This document shows, piece after piece, positions 33,654-44,300 of a stretch of 64,000 bases of DNA. Source of the DNA: Nostoc sphaeroides (GTDB taxonomy: Bacteria > Cyanobacteriota > Cyanobacteriia > Cyanobacteriales > Nostocaceae). Each line of letters begins with the position of its first letter. The stretch's first letter is position 1. A model generated the notes under the pieces. That model searched no databases, had not been told where the DNA came from, and worked only from the letters and a program-made list of their open reading frames with translations. The stretch is taken from assembly GCF_003443655.1 (NCBI RefSeq), contig NZ_CP031941.1, forward strand, positions 5,605,001 to 5,669,000, given 5' to 3'. The translations under genes and the position numbers were made by a program.

Positions 33654-34076
33654 TTAAGGGTCAGATTTAAGATATTCCTGTAATTCTTGGGTACGTACTT
33701 TTGTAATATTTTCTAGACAACCAAAATAAATGCTAGGGGCAATACTTCCTCCATCATATCTGCTTCTCTCAAACTCACAATTGGTATCTCGAAACTTGAG
33801 CCATGCAAGTTGTGCAGCAATCAATTTCTGTTTTCTAGACGTTTCTAAAGTAGGTAGCAATTGTTGATAGGCTCGATTCAGTTTTTTATCTGCCCTTTGA
33901 TAAGATAACTTGGCGCATTCATTAATTGCTGTTTGAGTTTGAGCATTATTGCAGTTGACTCTTTGTACTAAGCGTATTTCCCGTAAATCAGGCGTTGTGC
34001 CTGCTATTGTCACGGTGGGAGTATTTAAACTGCTGAGAGTTAGCATACTTGCTAAAACTAGTAATAATTGACGCAT
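33654..34076 (-). CDS. LprI-like (DUF1311) exported protein
   Basis: The 140-residue protein has a signal peptide (MRQLLLVLASMLTLSSLNT) and the DUF1311 pattern: NCNNAQTQTAINECAKLSYQ, LNRAYQQLLPTL, AAQLAWLKFRDTNCEFE and FGCLENITKVRTQEL, with four conserved cysteines that probably form two disulfides. The M. tuberculosis member LprI inhibits lysozyme; the role in cyanobacteria is unknown. No lipobox is present, so the protein is probably soluble in the periplasm. Single gene. Confidence 0.82.
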   Translation of the reverse strand: MRQLLLVLASMLTLSSLNTPTVTIAGTTPDLREIRLVQRVNCNNAQTQTAINECAKLSYQRADKKLNRAYQQLLPTLETSRKQKLIAAQLAWLKFRDTNCEFERSRYDGGSIAPSIYFGCLENITKVRTQELQEYLKSDP

Positions 34077-34258
34077 GGCAAAATTTTTATTGTTTCAATA
34101 AAGACAAAAGATACTTAAATACGCGTCAGCATTGGTATGTTCCAACGCAAAAGACTTCTTACAAAAGGAAAACCAGCCGCCAGAAGGAAGCGGAAATTTC
34201 ACGAGAATGCTAGAAATAATTTGGTATTTTAGTGATCTAAGTTTAGCCTTTATATTTT

Positions 34259-35230
34259 ATGAATCGTACCGCCTGCCTCATTTTTAATCCAGTTGCGGGT
34301 CAGGGTGACCCAGATATAGAACTGGCAGAAATTCGGGCAATATTAGAGCCAGAAATTGACCTAGATATTTATCTCACAACTGAAGAAATCGACGCTGACG
34401 AACTGGCTTATGCAGCAGTAGCGAGGGGAGTAGATGCAATCATTGCTTCGGGGGGAGATGGCACTCTCTCGGCGGCGGCGGCGGCTGTAGTGGGTACTGA
34501 TATTGCATTTGGCATCATTTCTAGAGGAACAGCAAACGCTTTTGCTACAGCTTTAGGAATTCCTGACACGATCGCAGGTGCGTGCGAGACAATTTTGCAG
34601 GGAGGAACCCGCCATGTAGACGTAGCCTATTGCAACGATCGACCAATGGTACTTTTGGCAGGTATTGGCTTTGAAGCTGAAACTGTAGAATTGGCAGACA
34701 GAGATGCCAAGAATCGCTTTGGCATGATGGCCTACGTTTTCGCTGGAATTCAGCAACTGAGAAATTTAAAAAACTTTGATGTTGAAATTGAAACAGAAGA
34801 CAGGATAATTAAAACTAGTGCCTGTGCAGTCACAGTAGCAAATGCCGCGCCTCCTACTTCAGTCTTGGCTCAAGGCCCAGCAGGTCTGATTTATGATGAT
34901 GGCTTACTAGATTTAACGATTGTAGCTCCAGTTAACAAAGCAGGAGCGATCGCAGCTACATTTCATCTATTCCAAACGGCTTCTACGGGTAACGCTGTCG
35001 AGCGAAATGATATTGGCTTCCTGCGAGCCAAAGAATTTAAAATTACAACTGAGCCACCACAAAAGGTTGTTCTAGATGGTGAAATAGTGGGCACAACTCC
35101 TGTAGAAATTAAGTGTGTACCAGCAGGTCTGAACATTTTTGTGCCATTAGTAGAAGAAGTTGAGCCTACCGAAAAACTAGAGGGACTCCCTAATCTGACT
35201 ATTGAGATGAAAGATACGGTAGAGGAGTGA
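34259..35230 (+). CDS. YegS/BmrU-type lipid (diacylglycerol-like) kinase
   Basis: The 323-residue protein starts RTACLIFNPVAGQGD (nucleotide-binding NPxxG) and has GGDGTLSAAAAAV (the GGDGT loop of the DAGK catalytic domain), GTANAFATALGIP and DGLLDLTIVAP. It phosphorylates a lipid such as diacylglycerol at the cytosolic membrane face. The C-terminal 25 residues are acidic and extend past the domain. It is followed by a metallophosphoesterase gene after 89 bp on the same strand, which may be co-transcribed. Confidence 0.9.
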   Translation: MNRTACLIFNPVAGQGDPDIELAEIRAILEPEIDLDIYLTTEEIDADELAYAAVARGVDAIIASGGDGTLSAAAAAVVGTDIAFGIISRGTANAFATALGIPDTIAGACETILQGGTRHVDVAYCNDRPMVLLAGIGFEAETVELADRDAKNRFGMMAYVFAGIQQLRNLKNFDVEIETEDRIIKTSACAVTVANAAPPTSVLAQGPAGLIYDDGLLDLTIVAPVNKAGAIAATFHLFQTASTGNAVERNDIGFLRAKEFKITTEPPQKVVLDGEIVGTTPVEIKCVPAGLNIFVPLVEEVEPTEKLEGLPNLTIEMKDTVEE

Positions 35231-35319
35231 GGGAGCAGGGGAAGATGAGGGAGCAGGGGAAATGATATCCCCCTCATCCCCCTCATCACCTCTTGTAAAA
35301 CATTCAGGAGTAGGTTGCA

Positions 35320-36871
35320 TTGAAACTTGTATCTGATCCAGCGATCGCTAACAAAATCCGTAAAATGAATCAACGGGTACGATGGCAAGATCCGTTAATT
35401 GTGGAACGGAACATCGATCAAACTCGGCTGGTGTTGGAGGATGGCCAAACAGACAATTCTGAGTTCTCATTTTTAGTTGTAGGTGATAGTGGTTCCGGCA
35501 AGCACCGAGGGCACAATCCTCAGCGAAAGGTGGCTGAACTTATGTTGCCCCATCACAGCGAATGCCGTTTTATGCTGCATACCGGGGATGTGATCTATTT
35601 AGTGGGATCGAGTGAATACTATCAGCAGAATTTCATCCAGCCTTACCAAGAATTTCTCTTGGGGGGAGAGCATCCCCAAAAGATTGCTTATGACCAGATG
35701 ATTTTTAAACTGCCCATTTTACCTGTACCAGGTAATCACGATTACTATAACTTGCCGATTCTATTGAGCTTGGCCTCTCTGACAACATTACCCATTCGTC
35801 GCCTGTTGCGATCGCGCTTAGACCTAGATGTAGGCTTGCATGGTTCAGGAACGGGTGAAGCCTACGCACGAGCATTTCTGGACTATCTTCAGGCATTTCA
35901 GCTTCCAGGAGAGTTAGGCAGCCACTTAGATAAGTACTACACTGCAAAGACAGATACAGGTGATTGTCTAAGCTATGAACCTGGGCATTTTACCCGGCTT
36001 CCCAATCGCTACTACACTTTTCGCTATAGCAGTATTGATTTCTTTGCCTTAGATTCAAATACATTTAACGATCCACCGCCTCTACCTAAAACCAAAGAAG
36101 GCGATGCCGATCGCAGATTCTTAGAAAAACGTCGTGAAGATTTGGAGCAAGAAAAGCAGCAAATCATTGAAACCTCAGCCAAGCTTCGTCCAGAAAACCC
36201 CAGCGAAGCCGATCAATTAGACGACTACCACGCCAATCTGTCACAAATTGAAGAAATTATTGTTGATATCGACAAGCAATTAGCTGCTGATAAAACAACG
36301 CTGACTGACATTGAACAACTAGACTGGCTTAAGCAAAAATTAATTGAATCTTGGAATAACTCTGAAGTTCGGGGAAGGGTGATTTATTTCCATCATCCAC
36401 CTTATGTAACTGAAGCGACAAAGTGGCAGCAAGCACAAACTTTGATAATTCGCGATCGCCTCCGTGGTGTGCTGGATGCGGTAGCTAAAGAAATAGGTTC
36501 CCTAACACAAGGGCGTCCTTTGGTCGATTTGGTATTAAACGGTCACGCGCACTGCTTGGAACACCTGGAGACAATGGATACAGGACACGCTGATTCTCAT
36601 ATCCACTGGATTGTTTGTGGCGGTAGCGGCTTTAGTTTGCGACGCCAGAGGATTGAGGGAGCAGATTTGATGGAGGAAAATAGATTAGTGGCGCGATTCG
36701 CATCTCTTCATTGGTCGCAATGGTCAAGGTTCTCAGAAGCGGCGACCTTGCTCAGGTTTACGCATTGACGTTAAAGGCGAAGGTCATCCTAAGTTTATTG
36801 TCCGTCCCTTGGTTTCCGAATGGTATCAGCGGCAATGGCGCGATCGTGAACTTGAGCCGTTGATTATCTAG
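35320..36871 (+). CDS. Calcineurin-like metallophosphoesterase with a late frameshift
   Basis: The domain motifs are FLVVGDSGSG, MLHTGDVIY, PVPGNHDYYN, IYFHHPPY and NGHAHCLEHLE, the full set of metal ligands. TTG at 35320 has AGGAG ten bases upstream. The reading frame stops at 36768, but shifting one base at 36697/36698 gives an uninterrupted tail (HLFIGRNGQGSQKRRPCSG, LRIDVKGEGHPKFIVRPLVS, ending ELEPLII) to a TAG at 36869. The site reads GCGATTCGC where a HIP1 octamer GCGATCGC would restore the frame, so a single inserted T is likely. The catalytic domain is unaffected; the last 60 residues are altered unless this is a sequencing error. Confidence 0.82.
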
Positions 36872-37187
36872 TAGTTTATCGCATTAATTTTGCGGGGTAA
36901 ATATGTTTGTAGTGAGGACTTTAGTCCTCAAATATTCAAGCACGCTTTGTGCTTACTACAAACCTATCAAAACTTTTGCGATAGCCCATAAATATAAGTA
37001 GAGACGCAATTATTGCGTCTCTACAAAACACTTATTTAACCTTCTTAGGTGTATAGCGGTTTTCGTTTACGTGAGGTACGCCCGTAGGGGCACGGCAGTG
37101 CCGTGCCCTTACACCTTGCAATACAATGTTGTACCGCATCTGAATGGGAACCGCTATAATTACACCCAGCAAAAAGGATAGTCGTAA
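36872..37187. other. Repeat-rich stretch after the metallophosphoesterase
   Basis: It holds an inverted repeat TTGTAGTGAGGACTTTAGTC ... GTGCTTACTACAA (about 36905-36962), the palindrome GTAGAGACGCAAT/ATTGCGTCTCTAC (36998-37024) and the MITE at 37052-37158. No gene is seen. Confidence 0.6.
37052..37158. repeat. 107-bp MITE-like element (TATAGCGGTT ends)
   Basis: TATAGCGGTT at 37052-37061 is inverted as AACCGCTATA at 37149-37158. An internal hairpin GGGCACGGCA/TGCCGTGCCC lies near 37097-37118. No coding capacity. Confidence 0.75.
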
Positions 37188-37598
37188 TTAAATTATTCCT
37201 GGGCCTCTACCGCGTGTGTCACTATTTTCGGTCAACTTCCCTTCCTCGTCCTGATTAACTTCTCCGAGTTCTTCAATACGTGCTGCCTTTTCTTCTGCTG
37301 CTTGTTTGCGTGCATCACCCGGTTCTTCGTAGTACATTTCCGGTTCAACTGCATAGTTGTTTAACAAACCTTCTTTGTCCACGGTATATCCGTCAGTAGT
37401 GCGTATACTGTCTGGATCGGTTTGGTCATTGGTAGCTGCATCTGCCTCCCTTTCTTCTGTAGGGAGTGTTTTGTACGTATTTCCTTCTCTTTCCATTCGA
37501 GCAGCTGTTTCAGCTGGGATAATACCGCGATCGTATGTATCTACTTCAGCTCTATCAGATGAATCTATATCTCTCTTAACTGCTTCATTATTAGCCAT
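37188..37598 (-). CDS. Acidic, probably disordered stress-type protein
   Basis: The 136-residue protein is highly hydrophilic, rich in Glu, Asp, Ala and Thr, and without hydrophobic core or signal peptide (for example EREADAATNDQTDPDSI, EEKAARIEELGEVNQDEEG). It ends in GRGPGII. Such composition is typical of LEA-like or general stress proteins, but I do not recognise the family. GAGGA lies eight bases before the ATG, supporting the start. It is the last of four minus-strand genes (with CAAD, BON and YflT proteins) that all look stress or envelope related. Confidence 0.7.
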   Translation of the reverse strand: MANNEAVKRDIDSSDRAEVDTYDRGIIPAETAARMEREGNTYKTLPTEEREADAATNDQTDPDSIRTTDGYTVDKEGLLNNYAVEPEMYYEEPGDARKQAAEEKAARIEELGEVNQDEEGKLTENSDTRGRGPGII

Positions 37599-38068
37599 AA
37601 TTTATGTCCTCGTTAAAGAATCTATTAAATAACCTCAAAGCCTAGATTAGGTTGTTTTTCATCTTTGTTCTACTATCTTTAGAAGTGATTTAAAATTAAA
37701 TATAATGTTATGTTCTCTATCTTTTGATGTATCCAAAAGACTAATCTGAAGTCCGGCTCAATACATATAATTTCCGTTCATCATATAAAACAGGCATTTT
37801 AGCTGAAGTTGACACTGACAGCAATGAATATTATTGTGTCCCTACTGCGTTTTGTATCCGAAATAGGATAGTTACAAAATTCCCGACTTCTTAGACAAGT
37901 CGGGAATGTGAACATTTAGATTGTATATATGTAATTAGCGAACGATACAGACTAGTAGTCTGTTTCATTAATTCTGATTGATTAGTTTGTTACCAAAACC
38001 CTGTAGAGACGCGAAATTTCGCGTCTCTCTACTTACGCCACAGTTTACTAGTTTAATGGTTAATAAAT
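37599..38068. other. Gene-free stretch
   Basis: AT-rich region between the acidic protein and the CAAD protein. It contains the 24-bp palindrome AGAGACGCGAAATTTCGCGT CTCT at 38005-38028 and otherwise nothing recognisable. Confidence 0.5.
38005..38028. repeat. AGAGACGCGAAA palindrome
   Basis: Perfect 24-bp palindrome; an identical one is at 62308-62331 and related ones at 28214-28233 and 36998-37024. Confidence 0.8.
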
Positions 38069-38506
38069 TTATTCGCCCACAAACTGGTTTTTCAGTGATT
38101 GAATTTCATCGGCTAATTCTTGCCGAGTTGAAGCCTTCAGTAGATAACGGGAAATAAACCAAGTGGCATAACTGATTCCAACTAACTCAAAGAGTGGTGA
38201 TAGTAATGGAATATCATTGATTGCATCCAGTACTGCTAGTACTATCTTGGCTGTAACAATCGCCGCTAAAATCAAACCAACTGTTGTTAGAGGCTGCTTA
38301 TAGTTATTAAAAAAGCTACCTACATATTCGGGTAATTGCTCCAAAAATTGAGAAACTTGTCTGCTAATTTGCTGCCATTGAGATTCCGGTTCACGGGCTG
38401 GTGGTAACTTGGGCAAGTTTGTAGTATCTGTACCTTCAATTGCTAGCGTGCCTTGTGATAAGGAAGCATTGATCGATTCACGTTGGTGTTGTTCGGCGGT
38501 TTCCAT
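38069..38506 (-). CDS. CAAD-domain membrane protein
   Basis: The 145-residue protein has a hydrophilic N-terminus, then EYVGSFFNNYKQPLTTVGLI, two close membrane spans (about 73-95 and 100-120) separated by NDIPLLSPLFELVGISY, and a helical C-terminal tail. This is the CAAD domain, found alone or attached to some cyanobacterial aminoacyl-tRNA synthetases and related to the plant thylakoid protein CURT1. CAAD directs its carrier to thylakoid membranes. Here it stands alone in a row of stress-type genes. A role in membrane curvature or thylakoid organisation is inferred from the family. Confidence 0.85.
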   Translation of the reverse strand: METAEQHQRESINASLSQGTLAIEGTDTTNLPKLPPAREPESQWQQISRQVSQFLEQLPEYVGSFFNNYKQPLTTVGLILAAIVTAKIVLAVLDAINDIPLLSPLFELVGISYATWFISRYLLKASTRQELADEIQSLKNQFVGE

Positions 38507-38690
38507 AATTTATATTTTCCGTAAGTACAAAGAGGTTGTATAACTGTGAGCATCAATAAATATAATTATTCAGATCGTCAGTTGTCAATTTTTAGTAGTC
38601 AGTAATAAGTATAACTGACTACTAAGACGGAGTAGGAGCATCTCAATTTATTTTTGCCCACCTACTCAGGTGAATTTCTTGTTAGCTGCT

Positions 38691-39149
38691 TTAGCTTTTT
38701 GGTGGAGTAACAGTTGCTTTAACAACTACAGTTTTGACACCTTTAATTTCTTTAGATAAAGGTTCAATCTTAGCCAACTCTTGCTCATTGTTTACAGTTC
38801 CTCCAACAGTAACAGTTCCATCGTCTGTGGCATTAACTGTTAGTTGGCCTTTAGGTATGTTTGCCTCCAACTTAGAGCGAACTTGACTTGCTAGGTCACC
38901 TGAAGCTCTGTCTGTATCGCCTCCAGTGACATTATTGCGCTCTTCACGGGCACGGATATCAGAATTAAGTTGTCTTCTGCGAACTTCACTTTGAGCGTCT
39001 TGTTGAGCAGCTTGTGTTGTTTGTGCGGTTGGTGCGGTTGGTGATTCATTAGGATCGGGTGCAGACACAGTTGTTTTAGAAGCGTTATCACAAGCTGCAA
39101 CACCAAAAATTAAAAGTGAACTAATTAAGAAGGGAGTTAGCTTTTGCAT
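38691..39149 (-). CDS. BON-domain lipoprotein
   Basis: ATG at 39149 (MQKLTPFLISSLLIFGVAAC) is preferred over a TTG five codons up. The signal peptide ends in the lipobox GVAAC, so the protein should be a periplasm-facing lipoprotein. A Thr/Gln/Ala-rich linker follows, then one BON domain (about 85-150) with LASQVRSKLEANIPKGQLTV, DGTVTVGGTVNNEQELAKI and GVKTVVVKATV. BON domains such as in OsmY bind phospholipid or envelope surfaces and are osmotically induced in known cases. It is the second of four minus-strand genes in transcription order, after the YflT protein. Confidence 0.85.
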   Translation of the reverse strand: MQKLTPFLISSLLIFGVAACDNASKTTVSAPDPNESPTAPTAQTTQAAQQDAQSEVRRRQLNSDIRAREERNNVTGGDTDRASGDLASQVRSKLEANIPKGQLTVNATDDGTVTVGGTVNNEQELAKIEPLSKEIKGVKTVVVKATVTPPKS

Positions 39150-39301
39150 AGATTTAATTCTCAATCGGAAAGTGAAACTTGTCGAGTTTGTGGATATTCA
39201 CGGCAGAAGTAAGGAGCAAGTTTCTTAAATGAGGAGCAAAGTTTTTATGTTCTTGCTCCTTTAAATTAAAGGAAATTAGTGTAAGTGACAACTACCTGGG
39301 G

Positions 39302-40582
39302 TTAGAGTATTTCATCACGACGGTCAATAATGACTACAGCAGGATCGTCTCCATGAAGGTCTGTTGAATAATTGGTGCGATCGCTATTCACTACTGCTGT
39401 GTCGTGATGCGTTACTCGGTCTAAACCTGGGCGATGTTCACCTAAATCACTGCCATCATAGATAGCAAATTCTTCAATACCGCGACGTCTGAGAATCGCT
39501 TCAGCTTCGCGGATTTCAGCTTCGGTACCATCGATAATTACCAAGTAGTCGCCTTTTTGGAAGCGATCGCTATAAACTCGCGCCCTGTCTTCAGGAATTC
39601 CCAAGCCAACGAGTCCGCCAACAATACCCCCAGCTGCTGCACCAATTGCACCCCCAGCCAATGTTGATGCTATAGCCGTCGCTGCTGCACCACCTGCAAT
39701 CACAGGCCCGATTCCAGGAATTGCTAAAGTTCCAAGACCAACTAATAAGCCAGTCAAGCCGCCTAAAACTCCGCCTGTAGCTGCTCCAGCTTTTACACCA
39801 TCGTCTGCTTTATTACCTGTACCGACATTTTTATCTACATCTACACCAGCGATCCCATGACCGTTTGTATCCTTGGCGATGATGGAGACTCTACTTAAGG
39901 GAAAACCTGCATCTCGTAATTCTGTAATTGCTGCTTCTGCATCTCGACGATGAGAAAAGACTCCAATCGCGCGTTTGGCTACACCACTATGAGCCACATT
40001 AGATGTTGGAGCTACATAATCAGCATTTGTATTTCTAGCATCTGGGTTCTCATAAATGCCAAACTCTTCCACACCACCCTGATGTAAAATTGCTTCTGCT
40101 CTGGCGATTTCTGTATCTGTGCCATCTATGATGACTAAATAATGTCCCCGTCTCACGCGTTCGTCGTAAACTCTGGCTCGTTCTTCGGGAATTCCTAAAC
40201 CAACTAATGCACCAAGCAAACTACCAGCTACTGCACCAATACCAGCGCCAGCGAGAGTAGTAGCTAAGGTTGTTGCTGCGGCTCCAGCCAGCATAATTGG
40301 CCCGATTCCAGGAATTGCCAAAGTACCAAGACCGACTAATAAGCCAGTCAATCCGCCCAAAGCACCGCCTGTAGCTGCTCCGACTCTAGCGCCATCGTCA
40401 GATTTGTCACCAACGCGATCGCGTACTTCAGCCCCAGAAATATCATCTCTGTCTCCATCCTGGGTGATGACAGAGACTCTGTTCATGTCAAAACCAACTT
40501 TTTTTAATTCATGTAGGGCATGTTCAACATCTCGACGATGAGAAAATACACCTACACCACGTTTATGTACACCTACAACCAT
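39302..40582 (-). CDS. Double YflT/general-stress-protein-17M-domain protein with glycine zippers
   Basis: The 426-residue protein is an internal duplication. Each half (about 1-190 and 200-400) has a start like RGVGVFSHRRDVEHALHELK, the stress domain VGFDMNRVSVITQDGD, a Gly/Ala-rich hydrophobic stretch (GGLTGLLVGLGTLAIPGIGP) with glycine-zipper spacing, and RGHYLVIIDGTDTEIARAEA. The first domain corresponds to the heat-induced YflT / GsiB-neighbour family (PF11181 type). The zipper segments suggest membrane association. GAGGAGA precedes the ATG. As first gene of the minus-strand row it may drive it. Confidence 0.82.
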   Translation of the reverse strand: MVVGVHKRGVGVFSHRRDVEHALHELKKVGFDMNRVSVITQDGDRDDISGAEVRDRVGDKSDDGARVGAATGGALGGLTGLLVGLGTLAIPGIGPIMLAGAAATTLATTLAGAGIGAVAGSLLGALVGLGIPEERARVYDERVRRGHYLVIIDGTDTEIARAEAILHQGGVEEFGIYENPDARNTNADYVAPTSNVAHSGVAKRAIGVFSHRRDAEAAITELRDAGFPLSRVSIIAKDTNGHGIAGVDVDKNVGTGNKADDGVKAGAATGGVLGGLTGLLVGLGTLAIPGIGPVIAGGAAATAIASTLAGGAIGAAAGGIVGGLVGLGIPEDRARVYSDRFQKGDYLVIIDGTEAEIREAEAILRRRGIEEFAIYDGSDLGEHRPGLDRVTHHDTAVVNSDRTNYSTDLHGDDPAVVIIDRRDEIL

Positions 40583-41301
40583 TATTCTTTCTCCTCAGCA
40601 AAAATCAATTATTCACTAATTTATAGTTCCTAATGACCTTATTAATACATGTTTATCTTTACATTTCATCAATCGCTTGGAAGAATTTTTATCTCTATCA
40701 TTAGACATACGTGTTTTTATCTAAAGATAGCAACAAATTTTAATAATTAAATAAATTATGCTTGAGTTCAATTAGATATTGATTGTTTTGTTTATCCAAA
40801 TAATCTTTAAAAGATTAGTTTTATAATTATCTAAGTTTTTGTTACAAACCTATCTATTAAATGTAATTTTTAATAAAAACATATCAACCACGTCTACCTT
40901 GAGAAGCGTAGTTTTGTAGGTTGGGTGCAGCGATAGCGTAACCCAACATAAAATTTGGTGGTAATGTTGGGTTGCGTTTCACTCCACCCAACCTACATAA
41001 ATATATCTTTTAAAAAACTCTATGTTTCAACATAGATGAGGTTTAACTATGTATTAGTTTAAAGTTTAGGTGGCAAATTTTACTAATACCAAGCTAATTG
41101 GATTTTTCCAAATAATTTAATATAAAATTACCAAACTTTACATTTTTTGTTTTAGTAAAAATATGTATTTTTTCTAAAATACGACTTTTGGCAAGCAAAC
41201 TTATTACCTAAGAAAGTGCCAGCTTATCTAACAGACAAGTAAATTGAGAAATAAGCCATTTTATCAATGGTTATTTAATTTACTGCAAGTGAGAAAACAC
41301 T
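40583..41301. promoter_or_regulatory. Divergent promoter region of the stress-type genes
   Basis: This 719-bp AT-rich region separates the YflT protein gene (minus) from the 1039-aa repeat protein gene (plus). It includes the palindromic element at 40915-40997. Promoters for both directions should lie here; no operator could be defined. Confidence 0.45.
40915..40997. repeat. TGTAGGTTGGGTT palindromic element, copy 2
   Basis: Begins TGTAGGTTGGGTGCAGCG and ends CCACCCAACCTACA. Same family as 16908-16982 and 50644-50719, with diverged interior. Confidence 0.75.
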
Positions 41302-44300
41302 ATGTTTCAAGGTCTTTTAACTAGTTGGGGATGGAACTGGCTATCTTTGGGATTAGCGCCAATAATAGCTCAGGAAGCACTAACTCCAGAGGAAGCCTCA
41401 GTTCTTTTTTCTGGCCCTAAATTCTTGGTAGCATTGCTGGCTGGAGTTCTCATGGCATTTGCCTTTCAATTATTATTGACAAACTTTTCAGTCGCTGTCG
41501 GAATTTCATCTTGGGAAATTGACTCAGATTCTGATGATGATTCAGAAAGTTTGGGTAGTAAAATTCGTTCAGTTCAGACCAAAATTGGTGCTTGGGCGTT
41601 ACTAACCGTTAGCATTGCATTATTTATTGCTTGTTTTTTAGCGGTAAAACTTAGCTTAATCGAAAGCGAATCTCTAGGTGCAATCATCGGTGTAGTTATC
41701 TGGGCTACCTATTTCTCACTAGTAATTTGGTTCGGTTCATCAGCAGTAGGTTCTTTTATTGGTTCTATCGCTAGTACTGTCACTTCTGGTTTCCAAACCC
41801 TGATGGGGACAGCAACTGCTGGTATAGGTGCTAATGCTGCAAAACAACAGTTAATTTCTACTGCTGAAGATATTACAGCCGCAGTCAGACGGGAATTAAC
41901 TTCAGGTTTTAATCCTGAAGAGATTAGAAATACACTCCAAAGTTCTTTAGGTTCTCTGGAACTACCAAAGCTAGATATCAAGGAAATTCGTAATCAATTT
42001 GACCAGCTTCTGAAAGATACAGATTTGCAATCTGTTGCAAACAGCGACTTATTGCAAAATATCAATCGTCAAACATTTGTTGATTTAATTAGCAGTCGCG
42101 CTGATTTATCTCAAGAAGATATCAATCGCATTGCCGATCAATTTCAAGGTGCTTGGCAACAAGCTTTGAATCGCAAAAATCCCACAGAGCAAGTAATTAA
42201 TTTACTTAAGTCTGCAACACCCGAAGAATTGAATTCAGAGCAATTAGGTGAACGCCTTCAACAACTGGTTACAGTCGGAGGTGGAAATGGCAATGGTGTA
42301 ATCAAGCAAGCTATTCGATATGGCTTGAGTGCGGCTGCACCAGCAGTTTTGGAGCGAGTCAACCTTTCTAATATCGATGTGAACAAAATTACTAATCAGT
42401 TGCAAAAACTGAAAGAAAAAGTTCAAGATGTCGATGTCAATCAAATCACAGAACAACTCCAAAAGCTTAGAGAGCAAGCAACTGAGCAAGTATCTGCAAG
42501 GTTGCCAATATCACCCGAAAACACAATTAAGGCAGATTTAGAAGACTACATCTTGAATTCTTTCCCTTGGCATTTTAACCGCATTACCCTAAAAGATGAA
42601 TTTAAAGAAGTCATCTATGACGTTAATGCAGATCCGACAACTGTAAGACGGGAGTTGGAAGAAATCAATCTTGAATATTTTGCCAACTTGCTGAAGCAGC
42701 GAGGTGATATCAGTGAAGCTAGGGTGAAAGAAATTTCCGAACAAATGGAAAGCGATCGCTCGGAAGTTTTAGAAACTGTAAAACAGGCTCAAGGGCGAGA
42801 ACAAGGGCAAGATTTCCGCACCCGCATAGAAGATTATCTGCGTTCAACGGGGAAAGAAGAACTCAACCCTGAAGGTATTGAACGAGACTTTAAGAAGTTG
42901 GTGGAAGATCCAGAAGCTGGGTTTGAAGATTTAAGTAATCGCTTCGGGCAATTCGACCGCGATACTTATGTACAATTGCTCCAACAGCGTCAAGATATTA
43001 GCGAAGAGGAAGCTAATAATATTGTTAGTCAACTCGAAAGCAACCGCGATAATTTCTTAAATCGTGCTAGAGAATTGCAAGAACAAGCAAAAGCCAAAGC
43101 CGATGAACTGCGCCAAAGAGTTGAAGATTATTTGCGGAATACTAACAAGGACGAACTAAATCCCGAAAGTATCAAACGTGAGTTTAGAATTTTACTAGAC
43201 GATCCCCAAGCTGGAATTAGCCTTTTACGATCGCGCTTATCGCAATTTGACCGGGATACACTAGTACAATTGCTCAATCAGCGTCAAGATTTGAGCGAAG
43301 AACAGATAAACCAAACTCTCGATCAGATTGAAGCAGTCCGAGATAATATTTTGCAAGTTCCGCAGCAAGCGAAAGAACAGTACGAAAAAACCACAAAAGC
43401 GATCGCTGAATATCTCCGCAATACCAACTTAGAAGAACTCGATCCCGAAGGGATCAGGAAGGATCTGGAAAAATTACTCGATGATCCCAAAGCCGGAGCC
43501 TTAGCACTGCGCGATCGCTTATCTCATGTTGATCGAGAAACCTTGGTTAAACTCGTGAGTCAACGGGGAGACTTGAGCCAAGAGCAAGTTAATCAGATAA
43601 TTGATCAAGCACAAGATGCGATCGCTAATATTGTGAGAGCGCCACGACGTTTAGCCAAGCGTACTGCTCAACAAGCTTTAGATTTTGAAGCCAATCTGGA
43701 AGAATATCTGCGTAACACGAACAAAGAAGAACTCAACCCAGAAGCAATAAAACGTGATTTGCAATTGCTGCTATCTTCTCCCCGCGCTGGAATTGGAAGT
43801 TTAAGCGATCGCGCCTCTAAATTTGACCGTTCCACAATTGTGGCGCTGTTATCCCAACGGGAAGATATCTCAGAAGAAGAAGCTAACCGGATTGTGGATC
43901 AAATTGAGTCGGTTCGCACCTCCATTGTTGAACAATTCCAGCAAATCCAGCAAAGGGTGCAATCGGTGCTAGATGGAGTTTTTGCTAAAGTTCGTAACTA
44001 TCTCAACTCCCTGGATCGTTCCGAACTTAACTATGAAGGGATTAAGCAAGACTTTGCAAAAGTATTCGACGATCCCCAAGCTGGATTTGAAGCATTGCGC
44101 GATCGCCTCAGTCAATTTGATCGTGACACTTTAATTGCTGTATTAAGTTCTCGTGAAGACATTTCTCAACAGGACGCTAACAGGATTATCGACCAAATAG
44201 AAGCGGCGCGAGATGGCGTACTACAACGAGCCGAACGCATCCAACAAGAAACAAAAAAACGCCTGAAAGCGATCCAAGAGCAAACTAAAAAGCAAGCCCA

